Assembly (NCBI RefSeq): GCF_031882575.1
Contig: NZ_CP134772.1
Location: forward strand, 1,941,001-2,005,000
From: Pseudomonas sp. VD-NE ins
Lineage (GTDB): Bacteria; Pseudomonadota; Gammaproteobacteria; Pseudomonadales; Pseudomonadaceae
Length of the DNA: 64,000 nt
Direction: 5' to 3'
Of the stretch, positions 25,264 through 34,763 are shown one piece after another. The notes beneath the pieces are model-generated. The model was not told the origin of the DNA, did no database searches, and worked only from the letters and a program-made list of their open reading frames with translations. Both the position numbers and the translations under genes were made by a program. How positions within the stretch are numbered: position 1 is the first letter of the stretch; every line of letters begins with the position of its first letter.

Positions 25264-25977
25264 ATGCGCGATGAGGCAACAAAAGCGGTGACAGCGATTG
25301 GCCAGGTGCTGCAGGAGCAGCTCGATCATGGTCTGTTGGCGGCGGGCAGCAAGTTGCCGGCCGAGCGCAAGCTCAGTGAGTTGTTCGGCACGACGCGGAT
25401 TACTGTGCGAGAGGCGTTGTTGCAACTGGAGGCGCAGGGGCAGATTTATCGTGAGGAGCGCCGTGGCTGGTTCGTTTCGCCGCCGCGTCTGGCCTATAAC
25501 CTGATGCAGCGCAGTCACTTTCACGCGATGGTCAGTGCGCAGGGGCGGGTGCCGTCGACCGAGGTGATTTCGGCGCGGTTGCAGCCGGCTTCGGCGGCGG
25601 TGTGTGCTTGGTTGCAACTGCCGGCGTTGTCGAGCGTGATTCAGATTTGTCGGTCACGGCGCATTGATGGGCGGTTGGTGCTTTATGTTGAGCATTATTT
25701 GAATCCGCAGTTTTTTCCGGGGATTCTTGAGTTTGATTTGAATCAGTCGATGACTGAGTTGTATGCGCGGCATTTCGATTTGCACTATGGGCGGGTGCGC
25801 TTTGAGATTGTGCCTACGTCATTGTCGGTGGATGCGGCGGCGGCTTTAAGGGTGTCGGTGGGGAGTCCGGGGTTGCGGATTGCTCGGGTTAATTATGATC
25901 AGCATGAGCGGTTGATTGATTGTGATCTGGAGTTTTGGCGGCATGATGCGATTCACGTTGGGGTTGATGTGGTTTGA
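25264..25977 (+). CDS. GntR-family regulator with UTRA ligand domain (PhnF-like)
   Basis: 237 residues from ATG 25264 (a TTG lies one codon earlier). The GntR winged helix is at about 8-72, with LPAERKLSELFGTTRITVRE and a basic wing EERRGWFVS. The UTRA domain follows (about 95-230): ARLQPASAAVCAWLQLPALS, ICRSRRIDGRLVLYVEHYLN, and the end LEFWRHDAIHV. UTRA regulators bind phosphorylated or phosphonate ligands and release TGGTCTAGACCA-like sites; two such sites lie in the 351-base divergent region. It most likely represses the transporter operon. Confidence 0.93.
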   Translation: MRDEATKAVTAIGQVLQEQLDHGLLAAGSKLPAERKLSELFGTTRITVREALLQLEAQGQIYREERRGWFVSPPRLAYNLMQRSHFHAMVSAQGRVPSTEVISARLQPASAAVCAWLQLPALSSVIQICRSRRIDGRLVLYVEHYLNPQFFPGILEFDLNQSMTELYARHFDLHYGRVRFEIVPTSLSVDAAAALRVSVGSPGLRIARVNYDQHERLIDCDLEFWRHDAIHVGVDVV

Positions 25978-25984
25978 TCGTTTT

Positions 25985-26275
25985 GGGGGTGTATCCGTTG
26001 CTGCGGTAACGGCGGCTTAGGGTTTCGCCCTTACGGCGACTCACTTTTTTTACAAACGCCTAAAAAAAGTAAGCAAAAAAACGCTTGCTCCTACGTGCGG
26101 CCCGCTCGCTGGGGCTCGGGGTTCCTTCGCTACGGAATCGATCCGGGCGCAGCGCCTCCGGTTTGCTTCGCTGCACCTCCTCTCGCTGTGTTTGGCTGCG
26201 CCACCACCCCCGGATCAATCCCTCCACTCAGCCTTCCGACGTCGCCCGTGGATCAAGATCAAAAGCGGTACTCGA
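25985..26275. repeat. Pseudomonas intergenic multicopy element (non-REP)
   Basis: The stretch begins at the GTATCCGTTGCTGCGGTAAC block, continues through GGTTTCGCCCTTACGGCGAC, a CTAAAAAAAGTAAGCAAAAAA block and a CTCGGGGTTCCTTCG block, and ends near GACGTCGCCC. From memory this roughly 290-base sequence recurs between genes in many P. fluorescens-group genomes. It contains no convincing gene; short open frames in it lack a good start. The following bases up to 26420 hold nothing else I can name. Confidence 0.6.
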
Positions 26276-26420
26276 GCTAACGCTCATTGTGTTGAGTGGG
26301 GCGGCTTTGCCGCATGGGTGTTCACAAATTAAAACTGTGGGCGCTGCGGTGCGACGGTTCAACCTGCCAGCGATGACGGCCTGACAGCCGACCTGTTTCT
26401 GACAGGCTGCACAGGGTCCA

Positions 26421-26520
26421 AATGTGGGAGCGAGCTTGCTCGCGAAAGCGGCCGACAGCCGACCCATTTCTTGCAGGCTGCACACAATCCAAATGTGGGA
26501 GCGAGCCTGCTCGCGAAAGC
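26421..26520. repeat. Two REP copies in direct orientation
   Basis: AATGTGGGAGCGAGC(C/T)TGCTCGCGAAAGCG occurs at 26421-26450 and again at 26491-26520, 70 bases apart in the same direction, with related sequence (GCAGGCTGCACA) in front of each. It lies behind the amidohydrolase gene. Confidence 0.85.
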
Positions 26521-26541
26521 GCCCCCACAGTCACCTAATCT

Positions 26542-27876
26542 CTACTTGCCTGCCCCGGCATTCGTATACAAATAATCCGTCGCCAGCGACGCCAATGTCC
26601 TCACGCCCACCACCAGCGCCGACTCATCCACAAAGAATCCCGGATTATGATTCGGTGCGGCTTTGCTCATGTCTTGGTCTCGTGGTGTCACGCCGAGAAA
26701 GACAAACAACCCCGGCACTTCCTTGGCATAGAACGAAAAGTCTTCCGCGCCGCCCACCAGCGGTGCATTCACCACATCGTCCTTGGCCGCCCACTTCAAG
26801 GTCGGCAGCATCTTTTCCGTCAGTGCCGGGTTGTTGATGGTCGGGTCGTATTTTTCGATGATGGTCACGTCGGCTTTTGCACCGCCACTTTCGGCGATTT
26901 TTTCCACGGTCTGGCGGACGTCGGCGTGCAGTTTCTGGCGGATGCCGTAGTCGTAGGAGCGGATCGTGCCGGTCATGTCGACGGATTCGGGAATGATGTT
27001 GTAGCGCGTGCCGCCGTTGATGGTGCCGATGCTGACCACTGACGGGTAAGAGGAGATATCGGTGCGGCGGCTGACTACGGTTTGCAGGCCGACGATGGTT
27101 TGCGCGCCGACGGTGATCGGGTCGATGCCGTCCCATGGGCGGCCGGCGTGGGTCTGTTTGCCGAGGATTTTGATGCGCAGGTCGTCGGAGCTGGCGAGGG
27201 TGGCGCCTGGGCGGTAAGCGATCTGGCCGGCGGGGATGCCGGCCCAGACGTGCAGGCCGAAGACCGCATCGGGTTTTGGTGATTTCATCACGCCTTCCTC
27301 GACCATCATTTTTGCGCCCCAGGTGTTTTTGCCGTCGGGGATGAAGTCGCTCGGGCCTTCTTCGGCGGGCTGGAAGTAGAACACCACGGTGCCGGGCAGG
27401 GTGTCGCGCATGCCCGTGAGGATTTTCGCTGTGCTGAGCAGGATCGCGGTGTGGGCGTCGTGGCCGCAGGCGTGCATGACGTCGACTTCTTTGTCGAGAT
27501 AGGTGCCTTTGGCTTTTGAGGCGAAGGGCAGGTCGGAGACTTCCTTGACCGGCAGCGCGTCCATGTCGGCGCGCAGAGCCACGGTCGGGCCGGGCAGGGC
27601 ACCTTTGAGGACGGCAACTACACCGGTGCGAGCCATGCCGGTTTTGACTTCGAGGCCCAGGGCTTTGAGTTGTTTGGCGACCAGGTCTGCGGTGCGTTTT
27701 TCCGTGTTGCCGAGTTCCGGGTGGGCGTGGATGTCGCGGCGGGTTTCCAGCAGTTCCGGTTCGAGTTTTTGCGCCTGTTCGGCGATCGTTGTGCGGGTGC
27801 TTTCCAACGTCGCGGCGCCAGCGTGGCTGGCGAACAGGGTGAGTAGAACGGCTTGGGCAATGCGCGTCAGTTGCAT
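26542..27876 (-). CDS. M20 family amidohydrolase, exported
   Basis: 444 residues from ATG 27876, preceded by AAGGAG and opening with a signal peptide (MQLTRIAQAVLLTLFASHAGA). The open frame extends 29 codons upstream, but that part lacks these features. M20D landmarks: RRDIHAHPELGN, ALRADMDALPV, DVMHACGHDAHTAILL with the metal Cys and His, QPAEEG, and a final GGAEDFSFY with SKAAPNHNPGFFVDE. The M20D group cleaves N-acyl amino acids and similar amides (hippurate hydrolase, IAA-amino acid hydrolase). Export to the periplasm is typical of Pseudomonas members. The substrate is not given by the context. Confidence 0.93.
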   Translation of the reverse strand: MQLTRIAQAVLLTLFASHAGAATLESTRTTIAEQAQKLEPELLETRRDIHAHPELGNTEKRTADLVAKQLKALGLEVKTGMARTGVVAVLKGALPGPTVALRADMDALPVKEVSDLPFASKAKGTYLDKEVDVMHACGHDAHTAILLSTAKILTGMRDTLPGTVVFYFQPAEEGPSDFIPDGKNTWGAKMMVEEGVMKSPKPDAVFGLHVWAGIPAGQIAYRPGATLASSDDLRIKILGKQTHAGRPWDGIDPITVGAQTIVGLQTVVSRRTDISSYPSVVSIGTINGGTRYNIIPESVDMTGTIRSYDYGIRQKLHADVRQTVEKIAESGGAKADVTIIEKYDPTINNPALTEKMLPTLKWAAKDDVVNAPLVGGAEDFSFYAKEVPGLFVFLGVTPRDQDMSKAAPNHNPGFFVDESALVVGVRTLASLATDYLYTNAGAGK

Positions 27877-27940
27877 CGGGTTCTCCTTGATTATTGTTGT
27901 CGGGCTTCCCTGCCTGTGACTGCAACCGCGCGCCTGAGTG

Positions 27941-30094
27941 CTATTCCTTCGGCTGACCGCCACCGGCAGTGATCACTTGCACGCTCATGCGCGGCGTTGC
28001 CAGATCGAGTCCGGCTTCATCGAGATGGCGTTTGAGCGACAGGTTGAAGGCTCGGGACACTTCCCATTGTTTGATCGGCGCGGTCTTGAACCGTGCGCGC
28101 AGGATTGCGCTGCCGGACTCGAAACTCTCGACGCCCTGAATCTCCAGCGGCGACCAGATATTGCGGCGTTGCAGTGGGTCGGTGCGCATCTTCTGCCCGA
28201 CTTCGCGCATCAGTTTGATCGCGTCGTCGATTTCCATGTTGTACGGCACCGCGACGCGGAAGATCGCGTAGCCGAATTCCCGCGAGTAGTTCTTGATGCT
28301 TTTGATTTCGCTGAACGGGATGGTGTGGACGATGCCGTCGATGTCGCGCAGGCGCACGGTGCGGATGGTCAGGCCTTCGACGGTGCCGAGGTGGCCGCCG
28401 ACGTCGACGTAGTCATCAATGGCCAGTGAGTCTTCGATGATGATGAACAGGCCGGTGATCAGGTCCGCGACCAGCGACTGCGCACCGAAACCGATGGCCA
28501 GACCGATCACACCGGCACCGGCCAGCAGTGGCGTGACGTTCATGCCCATGTTCGCCAGGGCGACGATCAGCGCGATGATGAAGATCGCCACGAACAGCAC
28601 GTTGCGGATCAGCGGCATCATCGTTTGCGCACGGGCATTCGCCAGGCCTTTGCGCGAGCGGGTGAGGGCGTGGTGCACGGCGGTGTCGGCGAGGATCCAG
28701 ATCAGCCAGGAGAAAATCAGTGTGCCGATCAGGCTGAACAGTTTGACGCTGACGTCGTGCCCTTCGCCCTCGGCGAACCCGATCAGCGACTGGCCCCAGA
28801 CGCGCAGGCCGAGTTCGATAAACACCAGCCAGACCACCAGGTGCGCGAGGGTGTAGAAGAAGCTTTTCAGGCGTTCGGAGTACAGCGCGTGGCGTTTCGG
28901 CCCGCGTTGCGGTTTCAAGGAGTGGCGGCGTACGAGGCCGTTGATCACCATGCACAACACCAGCAGCACGGTGCAGATCAGCGACTGGCGCAAGGCGGTA
29001 CTGGTGTCGCCGGCGGAAACGAAGGTGGCGAACAGCGAGATGCCGACCAGCACCAGCGCTGGCACGTACCAGAAGGTGCCGAGGATTTCGATGGTGTCGC
29101 TGAGAGCGCGGCGGGTCAGGCGTCTTGACAGTGGCTGGTTGCGGATCAGGTGTGCAATCGGTCGGCGGAAACGCAGGATGAACAGACCGGTCGACAGCGC
29201 CGCGAGAACATTGGCGATGGTCGCGGCGGAGTGGGCCAGGTGCACACCCAGGCTTTCGATCAGGCGCGGATCATTCAGCGCTTCACCAAACGCGGCGAAG
29301 CTGCCGATCAGCCACAACGGCCGGAACGCCTGATGGCGCAAGATATACAGCGCGCGATGGCGGTGCGGGCCGTCGAGCAGGGAAAACGCGATCACGCAAA
29401 TCGCCGAGAAACAGGTGCCGACCACCAGCGCATAGGCCAGCACCATCGCCAGGCTTTTGCCCAGTGACGACGGCAGCGCGTAGCTCATGTAGACCGTCAT
29501 CACCAACGCGATCAGCCATGGCCCGAGCTTGCGTAACGCAAAGCGCAACATGTCGAGGGCTTTGGGGTGTTGCGGCAGTTCTTCGGTGAGGCCGAAGCGC
29601 ATGCGCACACGATGGCTGAGCCAGATCAGTGCGGCGGCGAGCAGGCTCCACACCGCGAGGATCATGGCGAAGCCGAAGATGATCGGCAGCCACTCGTTGG
29701 CCGGCAGCATCATCGCGCTCAGTTCGTCCTTGGCCAGATCGAACTCGTTGCCCCAGCGGTTGAGCGGGCTGTCGGCGCCGGTGAATTGTTTTTCGAAGTT
29801 GGACAGAGTGCCGCCGATCAAGCCGAGCACGCCTTCTTCAGGGCTGGCCTGAGCCTTTTTGGTGGCGTCGCGCAGCTTCTTCAGATCGGTCAGCAACTGT
29901 GCACGTTGCTTGTCGTTTTCCAGCGACTTGATGACTTCGTCGAGGGACTGGCCGAGCGGTTCCTGCGCTTCGGGCTGCGCCTTGTTGGTGTTGAGCAGAC
30001 CGGGCAAACCGACCGCGTGGGCGGGCGCCAGCGGCAACAGCGTCATCAGGCAGACGAGGAACAGACTGGGCAAAGCAAAAAGACGAGCGAACAC
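27941..30094 (-). CDS. MscS-family mechanosensitive channel, large
   Basis: About 717 residues from a GTG at 30094, which opens a signal peptide (FARLFALPSLFLVCLMTLLPLAPAHA); the frame itself is open up to 30238. After the signal comes a periplasmic coiled-coil stretch (SLDEVIKSLENDKQRAQLL), then about nine or more membrane segments. The MscS pore and beta domain is at the end: GFGAQSLVADLITGLFIIIE, DYVDVGGHLGTVEGL, IRTVRLRDIDG, IPFSEIKSIKNYSRE. It belongs to the large multi-helix group (MscM/YbdG-like size) that releases solutes on osmotic downshock. The start codon is the uncertain point. Confidence 0.9.
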   Translation of the reverse strand: MFARLFALPSLFLVCLMTLLPLAPAHAVGLPGLLNTNKAQPEAQEPLGQSLDEVIKSLENDKQRAQLLTDLKKLRDATKKAQASPEEGVLGLIGGTLSNFEKQFTGADSPLNRWGNEFDLAKDELSAMMLPANEWLPIIFGFAMILAVWSLLAAALIWLSHRVRMRFGLTEELPQHPKALDMLRFALRKLGPWLIALVMTVYMSYALPSSLGKSLAMVLAYALVVGTCFSAICVIAFSLLDGPHRHRALYILRHQAFRPLWLIGSFAAFGEALNDPRLIESLGVHLAHSAATIANVLAALSTGLFILRFRRPIAHLIRNQPLSRRLTRRALSDTIEILGTFWYVPALVLVGISLFATFVSAGDTSTALRQSLICTVLLVLCMVINGLVRRHSLKPQRGPKRHALYSERLKSFFYTLAHLVVWLVFIELGLRVWGQSLIGFAEGEGHDVSVKLFSLIGTLIFSWLIWILADTAVHHALTRSRKGLANARAQTMMPLIRNVLFVAIFIIALIVALANMGMNVTPLLAGAGVIGLAIGFGAQSLVADLITGLFIIIEDSLAIDDYVDVGGHLGTVEGLTIRTVRLRDIDGIVHTIPFSEIKSIKNYSREFGYAIFRVAVPYNMEIDDAIKLMREVGQKMRTDPLQRRNIWSPLEIQGVESFESGSAILRARFKTAPIKQWEVSRAFNLSLKRHLDEAGLDLATPRMSVQVITAGGGQPKE

Positions 30095-30171
30095 TAGGCG
30101 GTCAACCTCGCAAGGGGCGGATTCGCTGGAGTGTACGAGGCCCACTAAAGCAATGCGAGCCGGGCGCGGAT

Positions 30172-30348
30172 TTATTCGTTGAGTTTGGCGAGGATCTTGT
30201 AGACCACGGTGGCGAGGATTGTCAGCATGCCGACCCACATGGCGAACACGCCGGCATTCTTGTCACGGAAGTTGAAACCGATCGCCAGCAGGATCATTCC
30301 GCACAGGATGGGAATGAGCATGGCGTGGAACGAAGACATCGAGATCAT
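30172..30348 (-). CDS. Small membrane protein, 58 residues
   Basis: ATG at 30348 to TAA at 30172-30174 codes 58 residues. Two hydrophobic helices (MLIPILCGMILLAIGFNF and VFAMWVGMLTILATVVY) are separated by a short charged loop FRDKNAG. Codon use and GC-rich third positions are those of a real gene. The downstream MscS gene begins 77 bases later on the same strand, so they may be cotranscribed. I recognise no family. An AAGG stands at the right distance for a ribosome-binding site. Confidence 0.7.
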   Translation of the reverse strand: MISMSSFHAMLIPILCGMILLAIGFNFRDKNAGVFAMWVGMLTILATVVYKILAKLNE

Positions 30349-30415
30349 GGAGACTGCCTTGTCGAAATGAATGATGTAAGTCTAGGTCGGTTTCTGCCGA
30401 CCGGTATTGATCTGA

Positions 30416-30491
30416 GTAGGAGCTGCCGAAGGCTGCGATCTTTTGATCTTAAAAACAGAATCAAAAGATCGCAGCCTTCGGCAGCTCCTAC
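30416..30491. repeat. GTAGGAGCTGCCGAAGGCTGCGATC inverted repeat, copy 1
   Basis: A near-perfect palindrome of 76 bases whose arms carry GTAGGAGCTGCCGAAGGCTG and its complement, around TTTTGATCTT. The same element recurs at 31876-31965 and 32674-32744; all three flank apeB and rluA. Confidence 0.9.
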
Positions 30492-30514
30492 AGCGAACAA
30501 GTGGTCCCGAATGG

Positions 30515-31804
30515 TTACGGCAATTCGCGGCAGGCGTAGAACGCGCTCAGCACTTTGACCAGATGCGCCAGGTCATGGCTGCCGCACAGTTCGCGGATCG
30601 AGTGCATGGCGAAGGTCGGCAGGCCGATGTCGACAGTGCGCACACCGAGGTGGCTGGCGGTGATCGGGCCGATGGTCGAGCCACAGCCCATGTCGCTGCG
30701 CACCACGAAGCTTTGCACCGGCACTTCTTCGGCCATGCACAGATGGCGGAAGAACCCGGCGGTTTCGCTGTTGGTGGCGTAGCGCTGGTTGCTGTTGACC
30801 TTGATCACCGGGCCGGCGTTGAGTTTCGGGCCGTGGTTGGCGTCGTGCTTTTCTGCGTAGTTGGGGTGCACACCGTGGGCGTTGTCGGCCGAGACCAGCA
30901 GGGATTTCTGGATGGTGCGGACGAATTCGTCACCTTCCGGCAGCAGACGGCGCAGGGTCTGTTCGAGCATCGGGCCATCGGCACCGCAGGCCGAGCAGGA
31001 GCCGACTTCTTCGTGGTCGTTGCACACCAATACGCAGGTTTCGTCAGTTTCGGCGGTGAGCAAGGCTTGCAGACCGGCGTAGCACGACAGCAGGTTGTCG
31101 AGGCGCGCGCCGGCAATGAAGTCGCCATTGAGGCCAATCACTGCAGCACTTTGCGTGTCGTAGAAACTCAGCTCGTAATCCAGCACGACGTCGGCGTTCA
31201 AACCATGTTCGCGGGCCAGTTGATCGGTGAGCACGGCGCGGAAATCAACACGTTCGTCACCGGCAAATTGCGCGAGGATCGGCGGCAGTTCGGTCTGCGC
31301 GTTGATCGCCCAGCCCTGATTGGCTTCACGGTTGAGGTGAATCGCCAGGTTGGGAATGATCGCGATCGGTGCCTTGAAATCGATCAATTGGCTTTCGACT
31401 TTGCCGTCGCGGCGGAAGGTTACGCGGCCGGCCAGCGACAGATCGCGGTCGAACCACGGTGCCAGCAGCGCGCCGCCATAGACTTCAACGCCCAGTTGCC
31501 AGAAGCCCTGACGCTGCAGTTCCGGTTGCGGCTTGACCCGCAGGCACGGGCTGTCGGTGTGTGCGCCAACCAGGCGGATGCCGCCGTGCAGGGGTGAGTT
31601 GCGGCCCATTTTGATTGCGACAATCGAGGAGTCGTTACGGGTGACGTAATAGCGGCCGTTCGGCTCGGTGGTCCATGGCTCGCGCTCGTCGAGGCGCACG
31701 TAACCGGCGGCCTCCAGACGCTGCACCAGACTGGCGGTGGCGTGGAACGGGGTAGGGGAGGCCTTGAGAAAGTCGATCAGGCCTTGGTTCAACTCTTCGC
31801 GCAT
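30515..31804 (-). CDS. apeB: M18 family aspartyl/general aminopeptidase
   Basis: 429 residues. M18 signatures: the metal ligands in [14 protein letters not shown], in DLTTAF-equivalent [30 protein letters not shown] with the catalytic glutamates, [17 protein letters not shown], and [12 protein letters not shown] near the end. It is a cytosolic, dodecameric zinc aminopeptidase that removes N-terminal residues from peptides. Gene order with rluA and min genes is as in P. aeruginosa, where it is called apeB. Confidence 0.95.
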   Translation of the reverse strand: MREELNQGLIDFLKASPTPFHATASLVQRLEAAGYVRLDEREPWTTEPNGRYYVTRNDSSIVAIKMGRNSPLHGGIRLVGAHTDSPCLRVKPQPELQRQGFWQLGVEVYGGALLAPWFDRDLSLAGRVTFRRDGKVESQLIDFKAPIAIIPNLAIHLNREANQGWAINAQTELPPILAQFAGDERVDFRAVLTDQLAREHGLNADVVLDYELSFYDTQSAAVIGLNGDFIAGARLDNLLSCYAGLQALLTAETDETCVLVCNDHEEVGSCSACGADGPMLEQTLRRLLPEGDEFVRTIQKSLLVSADNAHGVHPNYAEKHDANHGPKLNAGPVIKVNSNQRYATNSETAGFFRHLCMAEEVPVQSFVVRSDMGCGSTIGPITASHLGVRTVDIGLPTFAMHSIRELCGSHDLAHLVKVLSAFYACRELP

Positions 31805-31875
31805 AAGAAACTCCAGACAGCAATGGGCGGGAGTTTAACGCATCGGCCGGGGAATTGAATCTGCACCGGATCCCT

Positions 31876-31965
31876 GTAGGAGCTGCCGAAGGCTGCGATC
31901 TTTTGATCTTGCTTTTGATTTATGAAACACCAGATCAAAAGATCGCAGCCTTCGGCAGCTCCTAC
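31876..31965. repeat. GTAGGAGCTGCCGAAGGCTGCGATC inverted repeat, copy 2
   Basis: Same arms as the copy at 30416-30491 with a longer loop (TTGCTTTTGATTTATGAAAC). It lies between apeB and rluA. Confidence 0.9.
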
Positions 31966-31984
31966 ATGGTTTCGGCGGTGTCCG

Positions 31985-32620
31985 TCAGAACGGTGCGGGG
32001 CACTCGAAGCGCAGGCGTTCGCCGGTTTGCGGGTGGGTGAAGCTGAGCATGCTCGCGTGCAGGCACAGGCGTGGCCATGCCGCCAGCGCCTGCTCGTGGG
32101 CGTAGAGCCCGTCACCAAGCAGCGGATGCCCGATCGACAGCATGTGCACACGCAACTGATGTGAACGGCCGGTGATCGGCGTCAACTCAACGCGACACCA
32201 GTCACCGCAACGTTCCAGTACGCGCCAGAAGGTCAGCGCGTGTTTGCCGAATTCGTGATCAACCACGTGGCGCGGTTTGGTCGGCGGGTCGTAACGCAGT
32301 GGCAAGTCGATGCTGCCGCTGTCGAGTTCCGGCTGACCCCAGGCCAAAGCGGTGTAGGCCTTTTCGGTTTCGCGGTCGTGAAACTGCCGCGATAGTTCGC
32401 GATGCGTATCGGCATCACGCGCCAGCAAAATGATGCCGGAGGTTTCCCAGTCCAGGCGATGGACGATGCGCGCTTCCGGGTAGCCGTTTTCCTGCAGGCG
32501 GGTAATCAGGCAATCCTTGTTGTCATCGGCGCGACCGGGCACCGAGAGCAACAACGTCGGCTTGTTCACCACCAGTACGGCGGCGTCCCGATGGATGATG
32601 TGGATGTTGGACAGCGGCAT
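31985..32620 (-). CDS. rluA: Dual-specificity rRNA/tRNA pseudouridine synthase RluA
   Basis: 211 residues, close to E. coli RluA (219). The catalytic Asp is in ARIVHRLDWETSGI, the RluA-family motif HRLDxxTSG. Later landmarks are EKAYTALAWG, VELTPITGRSHQLRVHM and HPLLGDGLYA. There is no S4 domain, as expected for RluA rather than RluC/D. It modifies U746 of 23S rRNA and U32 of several tRNAs in E. coli. Neighbours minE and apeB match the P. aeruginosa order. Confidence 0.9.
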   Translation of the reverse strand: MPLSNIHIIHRDAAVLVVNKPTLLLSVPGRADDNKDCLITRLQENGYPEARIVHRLDWETSGIILLARDADTHRELSRQFHDRETEKAYTALAWGQPELDSGSIDLPLRYDPPTKPRHVVDHEFGKHALTFWRVLERCGDWCRVELTPITGRSHQLRVHMLSIGHPLLGDGLYAHEQALAAWPRLCLHASMLSFTHPQTGERLRFECPAPF

Positions 32621-32673
32621 TAAAACAGCCTCGTAACAAATGCCAACGGCGGCTCGGAACTGCTGATAACCCT

Positions 32674-32744
32674 GTAGGAGCTGCCGAAGGCTGCGATCTT
32701 TTGACTTTGAAGATCAAAAGATCGCAGCCTTCGGCAGCTCCTAC
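32674..32744. repeat. GTAGGAGCTGCCGAAGGCTGCGATC inverted repeat, copy 3
   Basis: Same arms as at 30416 and 31876 with the shortest loop. It lies between minE and rluA. Confidence 0.9.
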
Positions 32745-32789
32745 ACAAGCATCAATAGTCCGAGCCGCCGTAGCGACTGCCAAATCGAC

Positions 32790-33044
32790 TCAGCGATCAG
32801 GCAGGGTGATGTTGAGTTCCAGAATCGAGCAACTGCCCTGGCTTTCCAGTGCAACATGTACGTCGTCGTTGCCGATGTTGACGTACTTGCGGATCACGTC
32901 GACCAGTTCCTTCTGCAAGGCTGGCAAGTAATCCGGCGTGCTGCGCTGGCCGCGCTCATGCGCCACGATGATCTGTAGACGCTCTTTCGCTACCGAGGCG
33001 GTACTTGGCTTTTTGTTGGCACGAAAGAAGTCAAAAAGGTTCAT
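32790..33044 (-). CDS. minE: Cell division topological specificity factor MinE
   Basis: 84 residues. The N-terminal amphipathic membrane helix [11 protein letters not shown], the MinD-contact helix ([17 protein letters not shown]) and the C-terminal dimerisation region ([19 protein letters not shown]) are intact. MinE displaces MinD from the membrane and drives pole-to-pole oscillation. Its ATG overlaps the minD stop (TAATG). Confidence 0.98.
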   Translation of the reverse strand: MNLFDFFRANKKPSTASVAKERLQIIVAHERGQRSTPDYLPALQKELVDVIRKYVNIGNDDVHVALESQGSCSILELNITLPDR

Positions 33045-33856
33045 TACCTACCTCCAAACAGGCGCTCGAAGAATCCCTTCTTCTCGACATCGAGGAAACG
33101 GTGGGCTTTTTCTTTGCCCAGCAAACGGTCGACGGTATCGCTGTAGGCCTGACCGGCATCGCTCTGGTCGTCGAGAATCACCGGGACGCCCTGGTTGGAT
33201 GCCTTGAGCACCGCCTGGGATTCCGGGATCACGCCGAGCAGGGTTACCGAAAGGATTTCCTTGACGTCTTCAACGCCGAGCATTTCGCCCTTTTCAACGC
33301 GCTCCGGGTGGTAGCGGGTGATCAGCAGGTGTTCCTTGATCGGGTCTTCGCCACGTTCGGCACGACGCGATTTGCTCGCCAGCAGGCCGAGCATGCGGTC
33401 CGAATCTCGTACCGAGGACACTTCCGGGTTGGTCACGACGATCGCTTCGTCAGCGAAGTACATGGCCAGGTGCGCGCCTTTCTCGATGCCCGCCGGAGAG
33501 TCGCAGACGACGAACTCGAATTGTTCCTTGAGCTCCATCAGGACTTTTTCCACGCCTTCGACAGTCAGCGCGTCTTTGTCGCGGGTCTGACTGGCGGCCA
33601 GTACGTAGAGGTTTTCCAGGCGCTTGTCTTTGATCAGCGCTTGTTGCAGGTTGGCTTCGCCGTTGACCACGTTGACGAAGTCATACACCACGCGGCGCTC
33701 GCAACCCATGATCAGGTCAAGGTTACGCAAGCCCACGTCGAAGTCGACGATCACTGTTTTGTGGCCGCGCAGAGCGAGGCCGGTACCGATAGCGGCGCTG
33801 GTGGTGGTCTTACCCACACCACCCTTGCCGGATGTAACCACGAGAATCTTGGCCAA
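33044..33856 (-). CDS. minD: Septum site-determining ATPase MinD
   Basis: 270 residues. Deviant Walker [15 protein letters not shown] at residues 10-23, [14 protein letters not shown], switch DSPAGIE, and a C-terminal amphipathic membrane-targeting helix [11 protein letters not shown]. It recruits MinC to the membrane to block Z-rings at the poles. It lies between minC and minE, the usual order. Confidence 0.98.
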   Translation of the reverse strand: MAKILVVTSGKGGVGKTTTSAAIGTGLALRGHKTVIVDFDVGLRNLDLIMGCERRVVYDFVNVVNGEANLQQALIKDKRLENLYVLAASQTRDKDALTVEGVEKVLMELKEQFEFVVCDSPAGIEKGAHLAMYFADEAIVVTNPEVSSVRDSDRMLGLLASKSRRAERGEDPIKEHLLITRYHPERVEKGEMLGVEDVKEILSVTLLGVIPESQAVLKASNQGVPVILDDQSDAGQAYSDTVDRLLGKEKAHRFLDVEKKGFFERLFGGR

Positions 33857-34025
33857 GGTGTTTCACCCCTAAGGAAGAAGGACTTTTTAGCCCCTGAAAA
33901 ACATCTCTTGAAAACTACTGCAGTCGGACAGCCTTGGCTGGAATTCGGCGTTGAGCCTTTTTCCTACTTCGTTTGAGCCGTTTTCGCTACGTTTTAGAGA
34001 TGCTTGGAAAATGCGGCAGTATCCG

Positions 34026-34763
34026 TTAAAGCCGAATGATGTTCAACACGTCGCCCGACAGGCTGACCTGTACGCCTGAGCCCCACATAGGGTCGCGACG
34101 CAAATCTTCGGAAACCTTGTAATGACCGGCGATGGAGATCAGTTCAGCGCTCAATTGCTGACAGAAAATCCGTGCCTTGGTATCACCCTTCACGCCGGCC
34201 AGCGCCCGACCGCGCATCGGGCCGTATACATGGATGTTGCCATCGGCGAGAAGTTCCGCCCCCGGGCTGACCGAGGACACCACGACCAGATCGCCACCCT
34301 GGGCATATATCTGTTGGCCACCACGTACTGGCGTGGTGATGACGCGGGTCGGTTTGACCGTTGGCTCCGGCGGTTTTTCCGGCTTCTTTTTGACTTCGGC
34401 TTCGGGTGTTTCCAGCGGCCGCTCACGGGCGCCCGACGGCGGCAGCACTGGAATATCGATGGCGATGGCGGCGGCGATGTCTTCGATGCGGCTGGCGCGA
34501 ATCGCTAGGGTGCGCAGGCCATGTTGGCGGCAGACGCGCATCAGGCCCGGCAGATCGACGGCACCTTCGCTCGGCGGCAGTTTGTCCAGCGCCAGAACCA
34601 GCGGCGCGTTGCTGAAGAAGTTCGGCGCCTGGGCGACTTTGGCGGCCAATTGCCGATCGAGGCTTTCGAGGTCGTTACGGGCCAGTTCCAGCACAGTAAT
34701 GGCCAGCATGCTGCCCTTGAGCTGGAATACGGGATCTTGGTCTAACGGTTCGGTTTGGCTCAT
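34026..34763 (-). CDS. minC: Septum site-determining protein MinC
   Basis: 245 residues from ATG 34763; this start gives [20 protein letters not shown], the usual MinC beginning, while the open frame runs 22 codons further up without support. The N-terminal FtsZ-inhibiting domain (about 10-105) is followed by a Pro/Lys linker ([16 protein letters not shown]) and the C-terminal beta-helix ([36 protein letters not shown]) that binds MinD. 169 bases of untranslated sequence separate it from minD, so minD/E may have an extra promoter. Confidence 0.96.
   Translation of the reverse strand: MSQTEPLDQDPVFQLKGSMLAITVLELARNDLESLDRQLAAKVAQAPNFFSNAPLVLALDKLPPSEGAVDLPGLMRVCRQHGLRTLAIRASRIEDIAAAIAIDIPVLPPSGARERPLETPEAEVKKKPEKPPEPTVKPTRVITTPVRGGQQIYAQGGDLVVVSSVSPGAELLADGNIHVYGPMRGRALAGVKGDTKARIFCQQLSAELISIAGHYKVSEDLRRDPMWGSGVQVSLSGDVLNIIRL

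Noticed and set aside
26421..26520. Short direct repeats that might suggest a CRISPR array
   Set aside because: Only two copies, each containing the known REP palindrome; no further regular spacing and no cas genes.
26645..27925. 426-codon Arg/Pro-rich frame inside the amidohydrolase gene
   Set aside because: Different frame of the same strand, composition typical of a frame-shifted GC-rich gene.
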